NCBI GenBank assembly: GCA_038093975.1
Contig: JBBPTG010000013.1
Span: 124,001 to 188,000, forward strand
Reading direction: 5' to 3'
Length of the DNA: 64,000 nt
DNA from: Chalciporus piperatus
Lineage: Eukaryota; Basidiomycota; Agaricomycetes; Boletales; Boletaceae
The position numbers and the translations under genes were made by a program. Positions 49,228 to 59,439 of the stretch are shown in pieces; the first letter of the stretch is position 1; every line of letters starts with the position of its first letter. Below the pieces are notes generated by a model. It was not told where the DNA came from, ran no database searches, and was given only the letters and a program-made list of their open reading frames with translations.

Positions 49228-49745
49228 ATCTTTTGTACTGCTTCCGTAAGTTGAACCTGGAGACGCGGCGAACTCCTGAGCCGCGCTGGAAACCGTCATG
49301 CTTAGGAACACCATTCTTGAGAAGCCTACAGACGCACTCCGTTCTGCCTGGCAAGTGCTCGACACTACCAGTACCAGTCGAGACAGATCTACATAAAGGA
49401 AACTGATAGAAAGCAAAGTTGAAAGTAGTCACTGTTTAATTGCCTAAACCTAATACAATCAACTTTTAAGTTCACGTCCGCGACCCACATGCAAGGATTA
49501 ACGCCACCAAATTTGCTTCTTGAACTCTGAACCTTCGACAAGATCCACCCGGTCGGGACCGGCTCCAAGCCTTTCGCTCAAATAACTCCCAGAGTAGTAT
49601 TAAGCTGGAAACTCGAGTGGTGCAGGGTAAATTTTGATACTGACCTTGAGAGAGCGCCGACACAGCCAACAGTCTCAAGCTCAAGAGTGGTCGAGACAAC
49701 AGATCAAAAGTGTGACTCGGACAACGAGTGTCACACGATGAACGT
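49228..49745. other. Intergenic: 3' flank of the coiled-coil gene
   Basis: About 520 bases between the transposon and the stop of the next minus-strand gene. No gene seen. Confidence 0.5.
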
Positions 49746-50860
49746 TTACCCTACAATCCCCTCGAGAACTTGAACGACTCTTCGTTGCTTCTGTTACGAC
49801 AAAAATACGTCCTCCGAGAACTGAAGACCATATACATTGCGTACTCACCTCGCAGTCGGCCTGGGAAGTGGTCGCGAACATGGTCGGTACTCCAAGGGCT
49901 TCCAGTGCCGCTTGTTGCCTTTGAATGAGAGCATCCCAAGCAAGCAAGACCCGCTCCTTCTCAAATCGCTGCAGATCTCTGCGGTATGCGTCATTCAGCA
50001 TCTATCCATGGCTGGTCAGACAAGCTTTCCTATGAGAAATTATCAAGCCTCTGACATCAGCTTCGTGCTTGGACAACCCTGCGCCAATCATGGTGGCCCT
50101 GCCATCAAATGAAATGGAAGTAGGTCAAAAAAGGACTACGGAGAAGGCTTGCTCACTTACTTTGTACGAGCAACTCTGACCTTTTCCTCGTGTTTCTTAT
50201 GCATAGCCTGTCGTTCTTCCGACAATTGTCTCTCGAGCTCGTTTTGTTCCTCCCGTAACTGCATCGCTCTTTCAATAACGGGAGTATGCGTGGCAGATGA
50301 ATCGTACACGAGCCACAGAAGCAACGAACCCCTGATCACCAGCGAGCTGCGTCAAATGAGGTAGCGCCTGTTGGAATGACAGGGAACGGAAGTCCTGCAT
50401 GCGCGTGGAAGAGGGTGTTGCAGAGAGCCGCAGAGTGCGCTGCTCTGTCTGAATGGGTGGCGGTTCCTGCATTGTTCGAGGAACATATTGAGGAGCATCA
50501 TGAGCTGCGTGTGGATGTGACACTGGGGGCGTGTTGATGGCAATGGATGCCCCCTCTGAGGGTCTCAACAGAGAAAGCAGAGAAGCTACCGAGGCTGAAG
50601 GGGCGGTGCTAGACGAACGAGCCACCGCGTCGCCTTGCGGTTGGGTATCTTCCGACTTGCTTGCAGAGGTTTCTGGAGCCTTGCCGTTTGGTTCTGAAGG
50701 AGAGTGTGTTGAACTCGAGCTCAGCGTCTCTTGCCATGCTTGAGAAGCCCTCAGCCGCTCAAGCAGAGCGTTGACCGCTGCAGCATCCTGAGCTACGTTT
50801 CTCGTTTCTGGTCTGCTGTATAACTGAATGATCACTCACGTTGATGTTTGTGAAGCTCAT
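49746..50860 (-). CDS. Conserved-looking coiled-coil protein of unknown function
   Basis: About 280 residues. ATG at 50860 gives MSFTNIN. A 52-base intron (50788-50839) joins it to DAAAVNALLERLRASQAWQE. The middle is Ser/Pro-rich and disordered, with one structured-looking stretch FRSLSFQQALPHLTQLAGDQ. The C-terminal third is a long charged coiled coil: LREEQNELERQLSEERQAMH, KKHEEKVRVARTKATMIGAG, SKHEADMLNDAYRRDLQRFE, then LLAWDALIQRQQAALEALGV, and ends VVQVLEGIVG. Five introns are inferred. I do not recognise the family. The shape (short N-terminal helix, linker, long coiled coil) would suit a subunit of a larger complex. Confidence 0.72.
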
Positions 50861-52607
50861 CGCAATGGCAGTCGTCAATTCGCAGTGAAGTGCAAGACGG
50901 TAATTCTATAGAACTTGAAGGCACGGAAAACGGAGTGCATCGCCACCGGAAAGGCACACAGCAAAATTGTATGCGGATGCAGTCAAGATACAGTCATCGT
51001 CATCCGCGCTCTACATTGACAGAACCTTGTGTTAGCTGGAGGTTGGAAGGAGCAAATATTCAAGTTACAGACTAGGTAATCTATGTAACTCTTTGAACAA
51101 CATAGAGAGACCACGATGCATGATGGCTATAATTCGCTATTTTTCTGAATGTACGGGGATCAGAAGGATCGCGACAAAATCCGGGAGCTGCAGCCGGGAT
51201 GACTGTGCGAGAGACGAGAGTCGGACACTGTCGGGGGGTGTGCGGGTCCGCATGGCCCGATGATCTGACAACTGTGACAGTCTGTATGGTAACCAAGGGA
51301 GACAACCAGTAACCGCGAGCGATTGTGTAAATTTCCAAGGGGTATCGCAGCAAGGGGAGCGGGAGCGTCTTCCGGGAAGCGTCGTCCGTGAAGAATGATC
51401 TCAATTTTGGCTCCGGAAACTCTCAATTGTTGATCAACCCCGTTGTCAAAGAGCCACCGAGCCGATGATATCAGAGACAGCCTGAGAAGAAAAGTACCTC
51501 ATGTTGGGCAACCTCCGTTGATCGCCCGTATCACAAGTGCCGCGGAGGTGGAGAGGAACATGCTTCTTCGTCGGTCGTGAGAATGGATGTTTGGATGGAC
51601 ATAAATGAGACGGTTATGAGTGACCTATGGACTATGATGCTAAGTTTTGACTCATCAGGCTGAGTACTTGAATCACAGGCCTGGAACTGGCGAGAGTTAG
51701 GGATGGATGAAGGAATGGTGGAACATGCATGGTGACAGATGAGGGAACGCGCTGGCTTTGCGGGATGCACGATCCATATCAGCGCAAAGGATACGAGACT
51801 CGTGGCGGACCTATATCAGTTCTGAGAACAAGCAGGTGACGCAGCATGATGGAGGGGAATTCGGACCTGACCGTTTTTGGGAGTGCGGCCACTCAGCCTG
51901 AGTGTGCGGCCGATCGACCGACATTGGAGTGAAGATGACGACCTTACGAGATTTGTCGTAAAAAGAACAAACCGGCGGATATGAGCCAAGTGATGATTGG
52001 GCCGCTGCGCACACAAAGACACGGATTCGGAACGAGAGTGAGCACAATTACAAGTCATTGTTGTAGGTAATGACCGAGCCAGGAACGGAACGACCGAGCA
52101 TCGGAGGTAAATACGCATAGCAACCCGCCACAGCGCCAAAGGTCTTTGACAGAGAGCACGCGCTCAAGACTACACTGCCACTACAGCGATTGGGAAGAGG
52201 AAAGTAGACTTTGGGAGTGACTTTGTGGGACCTGACTGGAAGGAATTCGAAGGATAGATCGCTCAGGGACCTTCGAAAGAATGGAGGGGTCAGGCCTGTC
52301 ATGAGTCGGTGAGGGAGACTGCCGGCCGCCTGGGTCATGTATGTACTGTATTCACAGCGAGTTACGGCAATAAATGAGACAACAAATAAAGAATAAAAGT
52401 AGAATAAATAAATTAGTAGTGTCCGAATATTTCCACGCCGCCGAACGACCACTCTCTCTAGACGTGTTTGTAGCTGCCCATCAACGACCATCTTCCTCGT
52501 TTCTTCCCTTCTCCTCATCTTCATTTCTTGTCGCCTTCCCCTCTTCATCCCTGTAATAATTCCTTCAATCCCTTCTCCTTTCCCGTCCTCTTTCCTTTTC
52601 CTTCCCC
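50861..52607. other. 1.75 kb upstream region of the RGS gene
   Basis: No supported gene on either strand. The segment 51877-51905 has two GTGCGGCC copies around an ACTCAGCCTGAGT palindrome, a possible zinc-cluster factor site. From about 52480 to 52607 the plus strand is strongly pyrimidine-rich, directly before the RGS start codon. This causes a spurious Lys/Arg/Glu-rich minus-strand frame (52048-52671). A long regulated promoter or leader is likely. Confidence 0.5.
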
Positions 52608-54761
52608 ATGTCTTCCGATCGCCCAGATTACAACCCGCAGGCAAGCTCTTCTCATATGATGAAGACGACAAAGCGCGGGAGGCCCTACCTCAAGGTATCC
52701 TCCTTCCATCACATCCTCCTCTCCCCTCCAACCTTGCATTCCCCAGGACACTCTTGATCTATTTGCAACGCTCATCGTATCCCTTCAATTGACTACGCAC
52801 AAGCAGTACTTTCGCACATTCCCAAATTCTTTCACCACGTCAGTAGACACCCTTTCCGCTTCTTCTCTTCTCCCTCATCTCACCCCTTCCCACAGGGATG
52901 AGGCAGCTCAAAATTTAGCTTCTTTGAAATTTTCGCAGTCTAACCGAGGGCCAGACCCAAGAGATAAATCACGAATTGTGACGACTACAACGACGACGAC
53001 ATTCTCCATGACCCGCGAAATGGCAAAGGCGATGTGCCAGCATTTTATGGATGCTCGTCTGATAGAAAACGCTGCTGATCAAGGGTCAAATCTTTTCAAG
53101 GATCGTGGCACGTATGTCCTCACTCCAAAGGGTCTCCACGTCCTCGAACGGTTCATCTCGAAAAACGGTATCAACGCTGATCACCTTCAACCCGTGTTCG
53201 CCTCACAACCTATTTGTATCAAATTACTCCACCTCGAGCGCCGCACAGCTGACGACGAAATCATCGTCACCCAGTCTGTGATCACCGCTCTCTTCCGTCG
53301 ATTCGTCGGACGTCAGCCCAACTACCCTCCACAGAATGCTTCTGCACCTCAGGATGCTTTTCAGGAATACCACGAACGCTCTAAAGGTATACAGCTCATG
53401 GACGTACAAGAAAAGGCCCAACCACTGCTGGGCAAGGCGACGGTCGTACACAAATACTGCTTTGCCGCTGTTTCGGCACTCGAGTGGCTCTGTGACTTTA
53501 CGTCGGTCGTGGGGAGAGAGGAAGCAGCGGAAATGGCTGCGCAGTTCGTTCGTTTCGGTCTTATCACTCTTGTCAGCGACAAGAGGAAGAACAACGATTC
53601 TGCAATCATTTTCACTGTCCGTGGGTCTGCCCCTGGGGGCAACTCGCCCGTTAGTGTAAGTCATTCCCCTGGTTTAACTGTCACATCTCGTCTTATCGTG
53701 CGTTTCAAGCAAAACGGAGAATTCCGGTGCACAGCGAAAGCTATCTATAGAATAACGGATGAGGGCAAGCGAGTTGCCCAGTGGGAGGAGATCATGTCCT
53801 CTCATCACTCGTCGACGATCAACCTACATGAACGCTCTTCGCTGGAAAGCGGCGTCGTAGAAGGCGCATCGTTCAGGCAAGGGGCTGAGGCGACCGCCAG
53901 CGCTGCCGATGCAAAGATCCACCGCCGGATTTCCATGGCCGAGAAACTCAACAGCGCTTATAGCGATTCGAAAGAGACCAAGGAGTCGAGAGCAAATGTC
54001 AAGAACAACACTGACCGTCTGAACCAAATCCTTGAAGAACCGTCCTATCGCGCTCTCTTCCGCGATTTCCTCAAAGCAAACTTCTGCGAAGAAAACCTTG
54101 CTTTTTGGGTAGATGTCGAAGACTTCAAGCGCAAGTTCAGTATCACGTCTAGCGCGCAAGCGAGCATACCAATGGGTCGTCAAGGGAAGGCAACGCCGGG
54201 CCAGGCAGCGATGGAGAGACATCACGAATCCCTCATCCAGACTGCCTTCCAGATCTACAACAAGTACCTGGCACCGTCAAGTCAGAACGAGCTCAATATC
54301 GACCACGGGCTCAGACTTGATCTCGCCAGTTACCTGAGCGAGGTCATGACGAACTTGAACGGCAAGGCTTTTGATGGGCAGGTGGATGCCAGCCAGGCCG
54401 TCGCTTTCAACGCGACGCAGTTGCAAATGCTTATCAAGTTGTACTCTCGCATTCAAGCCCACGTTCTTCGTTTGATGGCCATGGATTCACTGCCAAAAGT
54501 ACGCCTCGCATGTTTCTTCTTCTTCTCCACGCAGGGGATTCTAACGGTTCCCTCTAGTTCATCAAAACTCAACAGTTTTCTGAAGCCAAGCAATGGGTCG
54601 GAAGTGATCCTCCCGAGGACATTCAATTTTTGACGAGCCCTCCTGCACCACCGGGTCTGGGAGGTGAAGAGACTGGCGGTGCATATATCACTGTATCTGC
54701 CAAGGCCACGGAGCGCGAGCAGAGGCACCACCACCCTCCTGGTGCTTCCATCCCTGCATGA
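52608..54761 (+). CDS. Regulator of G-protein signalling, Sst2/FlbA/Thn1 type
   Basis: A GTPase-activating protein for a heterotrimeric G-alpha subunit, tuning pheromone or growth signalling. ATG at 52608: MSSDRPDYNPQASSSHMMKT. The fungal DEP module follows: DTLDLFATLIVSLQLTTHKQ, MTREMAKAMCQHFMDARLIE, and GTYVLTPKGLHVLERFISKN. The second DEP part is LERRTADDEIIVTQSVITAL ... FTSVVGREEAAEMAAQFVRF. The RGS domain follows: NTDRLNQILEEPSYRALFRD, FLKANFCEENLAFWVDVEDF, QIYNKYLAPSSQNELNIDHG, and LYSRIQAHVLRLMAMDSLPK with FIKTQQFSEAKQWVG after the last intron. Four introns are inferred. One (donor GTAAGT after NSPVS, about 54 bases) keeps the frame open if unspliced. The protein ends HHHPPGASIPA. Confidence 0.92.
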
Positions 54762-55252
54762 GTTTGCTTTTCTTCTCTTGTTGTCAGGAGACTTTGGTTT
54801 GCTACACGCAACGATATGATATCCCCGCATCCTTTTTCTTTGCATTCATACCTTCGTCACTAGCAGTAATCTTCACCATCTCCTTTGCATCGCCCAGTAT
54901 AGTCCCCTAGTTTTCCGTCATACGCATCGTTTGCATCCCCTATTCCTCCCCTCCCTCTGGCGGTGTACCATCTACATTATAATTATAAGCATACCTACTG
55001 CCTTTTGCACAGGAGCACTCTTAATTCACGGCCCCCGTGTTCTATATCATGGTGTCTTACCTTAGCTGTTTTATCACTCGTCTTGATATTTGGCTGGCCA
55101 GGAACGACGTGTAAATAACGTGGGGATGTGTGTGCCGGCACCATATGCCATATGGTGTGATCCCTGGGCCTGAGCCAGAGAGGCCTGAGAGTTACAACGT
55201 CGTACATCCAACCCTGACTCGTTCGTTCACTACCAGCTCATCATCACCCAAG
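54762..55252. other. Intergenic: RGS 3' UTR and next promoter
   Basis: No gene seen. T-rich and A/T-rich stretches between 54830 and 55000 fit a 3' UTR. Confidence 0.5.
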
Positions 55253-56412
55253 ATGTCCTGGATCTGGAATCCCGACGGAAATGCGCCAAAGCCAGAGCCC
55301 GCCGACCAAATGGTTGCAGACCCTGCGGACCCTAGCAGGATGGTAGCCAAGAAGTCTGCGAACCGACCGTTCCTTGCGTATGTACACTGGCCCATTAGCA
55401 TCTTCTCGGTGCTGAACTACCTACAAGGTACAAGGAATACAAGGCGAAACAAGAGAAGCTACACGAGGAATGGTTGCAGCGCAAGAAGGAACGCGAAGAG
55501 AAGCTCGCCCGGGGCGAAAAAGTTGGTCCATTAGAGCGAGATCCAACAGCAGAAGAAGAAGTCGGCCTCCTTGGCCTCCTCAAGTTCATCGTTTACCTCC
55601 TGCTCATAATTTCCTTCGCCGGCAAGTTCTTCACCGGGAGCTTCTTGTGGGAGTATGATGGCAAGTGGGCAAGACTGAAGTCATATTGGCCGGTGAATAC
55701 GCTCTTTCATTCCTCCCCCCCTTCTCGGGTTCCATGACTTAACTTGGATGATCGTATAGGAATCCAGCGGCCGCCTGTTCTCGGAATCTTACCTTGCGAC
55801 TTTTGACGGGACGGAAGAAAATAAGCCCATATACATTGCGGTACGCATTCACCTTGGTCACACGACTCACTCGAGACTAATCAAACACGACACCTAAACG
55901 TCAAGATCGATGGTGTTGTCTTTGACGTCTCGAGTAATAGGGGAATCTACGGACCTGGAGGTTCCTACAACACCATGTACGCCCTCTCACTCCATCTGGA
56001 CCTTGCTTTATTCCGCGGGACTTGGACTGATTGAGGCTATGTAGGGCTGGAGTTGACGCAGCAAGATCTTTTGCAACGGGATGCTTCGCAGCGCATCGTA
56101 CACACGATTTGCGAGGTCTGACCGAACAAGAGCTCATGGTGCGCTCTTAGTATTATTTTCTCCCCGAGAATGACGTAGCTAAATTGCAATCAGAGCGTGG
56201 AACAGTGGAAGAAGTTCTTCACCGAGCACAAGTCTTATTTCAAGGCTGGCAGGGTCATTCACCCACCCATTGACCCACAGAGCCCTATTCCAGAGCACTG
56301 CGATCCAAAGAAGGCACAAGCTGCGCAACAAACGAAACACGGCAAAGGTAGGGGACCTCCAGTCCAGCAAGCTGCTGCGGCGAGCCGTGATTCGGCGCAC
56401 GATGAATTATAG
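55253..56412 (+). CDS. Membrane-anchored cytochrome b5-like (Dap1/MAPR-type) protein
   Basis: ATG at 55253: MSWIWNPDGNAPKPEPADQM. A charged coiled segment follows (YKAKQEKLHEEWLQRKKERE), then one transmembrane helix (LLGLLKFIVYLLLIISFAGK). The heme/steroid-binding fold is next: SGRLFSESYLATFDGTEENK, PIYIAIDGVVFDVSSNRGIY, GPGGSYNTMAGVDAARSFAT, GCFAAHRTHDLRGLTEQELM. It ends with VEQWKKFFTEHKSYFKAGRV and a Gln/Lys-rich tail. The YxxFxGxDxSRAxAxG-like spacing and the Tyr residues match progesterone-receptor membrane component/Dap1 proteins, which bind heme and assist sterol P450s. Five introns are inferred. With Erg27 it is one of two genes here with a sterol link, though they are not adjacent. 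Confidence 0.83.
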
Positions 56413-56668
56413 ATTACAAACAACACGACAATAATACTGTGTCGAAAACTTTGCTATCATAATGAAGTGTCGAGCATGTAAATGAAACATGGGTTGTGAG
56501 ATCATCAAATGCATGATCGTACCGGGAGTGAAAGAAGTTTCATAGAACCGCATAAATGGTCATATAAGCAAACTGTCCCTGAAGAAAAGTCCCGAAACAT
56601 GCCCACTCATTGGGAGTTGACTAAGGATCGTACACTAGAATCAAGCCTGCCAAACACAAAACATGAGT

Positions 56669-57227
56669 CTAAGCAGTGCTTTCATAGCCGGGCACAGTTT
56701 GACTTGCCTGAGAAGGTGCCCCATGTGTCATGAAGTAATTCCTTAGAATCGGAAAATCGGCAATCGATCCGGTGACCATGGAAGAGAACGGGCTTTCGCG
56801 ATACTTTGCAACAATGATATTGCCGCGCCATGCGGTGGCCTCTCGAAAGGCCCTCCCTTGAATCTCTCGAATGGACTTGTTGGTGGGGAACGGCATTCCG
56901 TCGCGGGAGACGACGGGGTAGAAGACAACGTAGGGCTGAGCGAACTTTTTGTTCATCCCGTCGAGGGCTTCAACGAGCTATAGATGTTCGTCAGCGATGT
57001 CCAATTAGAGATCGTACGCAACTTACATGATAGTGCCATGCACGGGGACCAAGGCCCTCTGCAATGTAGTCCATGTATACCTCAGGATGAGGCATCCGAG
57101 GAGGTTGGGTGCTATGGGGCGCATGAGGATCGGGCATCGTCATGGGGCTCGTCATGAGCGCGACCATATGAGGATTCCGACCATCAGAGGGGAAAAGGAG
57201 AGCTTCGAAGGATACCAACTGATCCAT
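56669..57227 (-). CDS. Small conserved protein of unknown function
   Basis: About 165-170 residues. ATG at 57227: MDQLVSFEALLFPSDGRNPH. It continues MVALMTSPMTMPDPHAPHST, HPEVYMDYIAEGLGPRAWHY, and after a 50-base intron LVEALDGMNKKFAQPYVVFY, PVVSRDGMPFPTNKSIREIQ, and AWRGNIIVAKYRESPFSSM. The protein lacks a signal peptide or membrane segment. Well-spaced aromatic and Gly residues look like a single globular domain, and the clean splice supports a real gene. I know of no function; similar proteins seem common in mushroom-forming fungi. It converges on the cytochrome-b5-like gene, with about 255 bases between stops. Confidence 0.72.
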
Positions 57228-59439
57228 GGGGAGTTCGTAGGATTATATGGGAAGGCGGGCAGGAGATCAAAAGCGAGTAAGAAGAGAATAAGGTAATTGA
57301 CTGGCTTGACTTCAAGTCTCAGCGGTGCACTCGAGCACTTTTGGGATGACGGAGCATCTTGAGAGAGCTTATATATGTCCCTGAAACGAGGTCAGGGTGA
57401 TATCCGAAAAATCATATGGAACAAAAGGGAAGACAAACATAGTGGAATCGTGAAGGAACACGAGGTGAAAAACGATCACAGGATCACGCAGCTCTGTCTA
57501 TCGAGAGCTAGTTCGCGAGTAGTAAAGTTTTTACAGCTCAGGTTTAGCAATTCCATGTGCGACGTGACAAGGGCACGGTACGAGGTGGACTGCCGGCTTG
57601 CATGAAGAGAGGCATCTTGAAAGCGGAGGTAGTAGACATTAAAAGTGAGTTGTCGGGCATCAATGATGGTGCGTGCTAGAAGGTTTCAAGGACCCGGTGG
57701 GATGCAGATCCAACCCAATTTCTCGACTCAATCAGGAAAGACCCTTCACATCAAGGCGCAAATGATGCTCTAGCTCATCCTTGGCAATGGCTGATGGATA
57801 GCACTACGGCTAGACATAACCCCGGACTCCAGTGTCCACCTACCTTCAAGCGGCGTTCCTGTACTGGCATCTGCGAACCTAGCCGATTTTTTGGCAGCCT
57901 TAGGAACCTCGTTTTGGACAAGGTGTTAGTAATCGTGCTGTAAGACACTCTTTGGGATCGTTTAGGTGCTTGCCAGCCAATGAGAAGGCTTGCTTAGCTA
58001 CGAAAGAGTGCTAAACAGCCGTTCATTTAAGTCGCTGTGTCGATGTGAATTGACAGATTTGGGGTCGCTAACAGGACCAATTTCTGACAAAAAAAGAATC
58101 TGGAGGCTTTCGGCGCAGCCCCAAGTCACTGTCGGCCCCCCAGACTTTACGATTCATCACCATGCAAACCATCTTGCTACACTCCGCCAATGTGCCGCCC
58201 GTTCGCCAGGGTCTGACTCACTTGCCCGTCGCATCTTTTCCATTAAAAGTGATTAAACGCCGGGAAGGCGTGTTGCTGTCTACTCCGCGAGCATTTGTGT
58301 GCGTGGTACCTATTGGTGGAACAGGTACACGCATAATATAATTGGTTCTCCCCCGTTCATAGGTGATCCAGACACGGAACCAGTCATTGTTGGTTTTGTT
58401 CGAAATTGCTGATTTCTACAGGCCGTGATCTCGAACGACCATAAGGCTAGTTCGAGACATTATGCATTGTCGCGCCATTGAGCGCGCAGGCTCCCATCAT
58501 GTCATCTGGCTGTGCGTATGCTCCTTTGGGGTCTTAAAATTATGGGGTCGCTAAGCATGCTCATTTCGCGAGGTGCAACTACCTCGTTGGACGACATCCC
58601 GATCAGGAGTTGCCATTCCTTAAATTGCTCGTCCCTCTGAAGGTTGTCTAGGCCTCTTTGGCACCCTCAAATATTTCACAACTGGGTGGACCCATGGTCA
58701 CCAGACTCGAGGTTAAGTCCATCCAGTCTGTGACGCAAGACGATTCGGGCAGATGAATGTACATTTATAGCTAAGTAAATCCTGTCATGTCCGTGTGATA
58801 CACATCGCCCAGGCCCTTGCGCGGACGCGACGAACTGGTTGCGTGTTTATTTGCCCCTCTTGGACTAGCTCGGTGAACAATTCCTCAAACGATCCACCTG
58901 GCACGATCATTCATATCTCAGATATTATCTCTCCTTCGATTCGAATATCTCCCTAGAATGACGCAAAGGTCCAATAAGAAGCCTCTTAACATTTGTCATG
59001 GAATTTTCTGGATTCTCGGACAAGACGTTTCACACTCGCATAACCTTGCCATGATGCGGTAGTCCTCTTCCGGCTTCGGTTCCTTTGTGGGCTTCCGCTG
59101 TTTCTCTTCCTTGCAGATGACGCTGCGTAGGTTTGGGTCTGGATTTTGAACGGTAGCGCGGCCACCGATTGGATGGTCGTTGCACCCTGCACGATCCATC
59201 CGGCATGCCTCCTGTAGATGTTTGATGTATCTGCTGGAAATTCATTTTTACTCCATGTGTAAGATATTCACCGAGGTGGACATTTCCTGATTCCTCGACT
59301 TAAGTTGAGTTCCCGAAAAGGCAAGGTAGTTTTGTTAGGCGGTCAAGGCAAACCAGAGTAAGCGTCATCAACGAAAGTTGAACCCTCCTTGGACGTCCTT
59401 GGACATTTCAGCGCTCTCAGCCTTGTACACAGCGTTGCG
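57228..59439. other. 2.2 kb gene-poor gap
   Basis: No convincing gene, tRNA or transposon. The best candidate is a minus-strand frame with its ATG near 59199 and stop near 58996. It starts MDRAGCNDHPIGGRATVQNP, then has a Lys/Glu/Pro stretch and CECETSCPRIQKIP. Its codon choice is plausible but no family is recognised and no introns are needed. The region may hold the Nup160 promoter, a non-coding transcript or decayed sequence. Confidence 0.4.
58996..59199 (-). CDS. Doubtful small ORF, 67 residues
   Basis: An intact ATG-to-stop frame in an otherwise empty interval. It is Lys/Glu-rich in the middle (CKEEKQRKPTKEPKPEEDY) and cysteine-containing at the end (RLCECETSCPR). No homologue is recalled. 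Two other frames are also open over the same bases, so chance is the default explanation. Confidence 0.15.
   Translation of the reverse strand: MDRAGCNDHPIGGRATVQNPDPNLRSVICKEEKQRKPTKEPKPEEDYRIMARLCECETSCPRIQKIP

Noticed and set aside
48993..49406. 137-codon plus-strand ORF across the right transposon end
   Set aside because: It crosses the element boundary and the inverted repeat and has no resemblance to a transposase.
52048..52671. 207-codon minus-strand ORF rich in Lys, Arg and Glu
   Set aside because: Antisense to the pyrimidine-rich leader and first exon of the RGS gene. Its composition follows from that tract and no family is matched.
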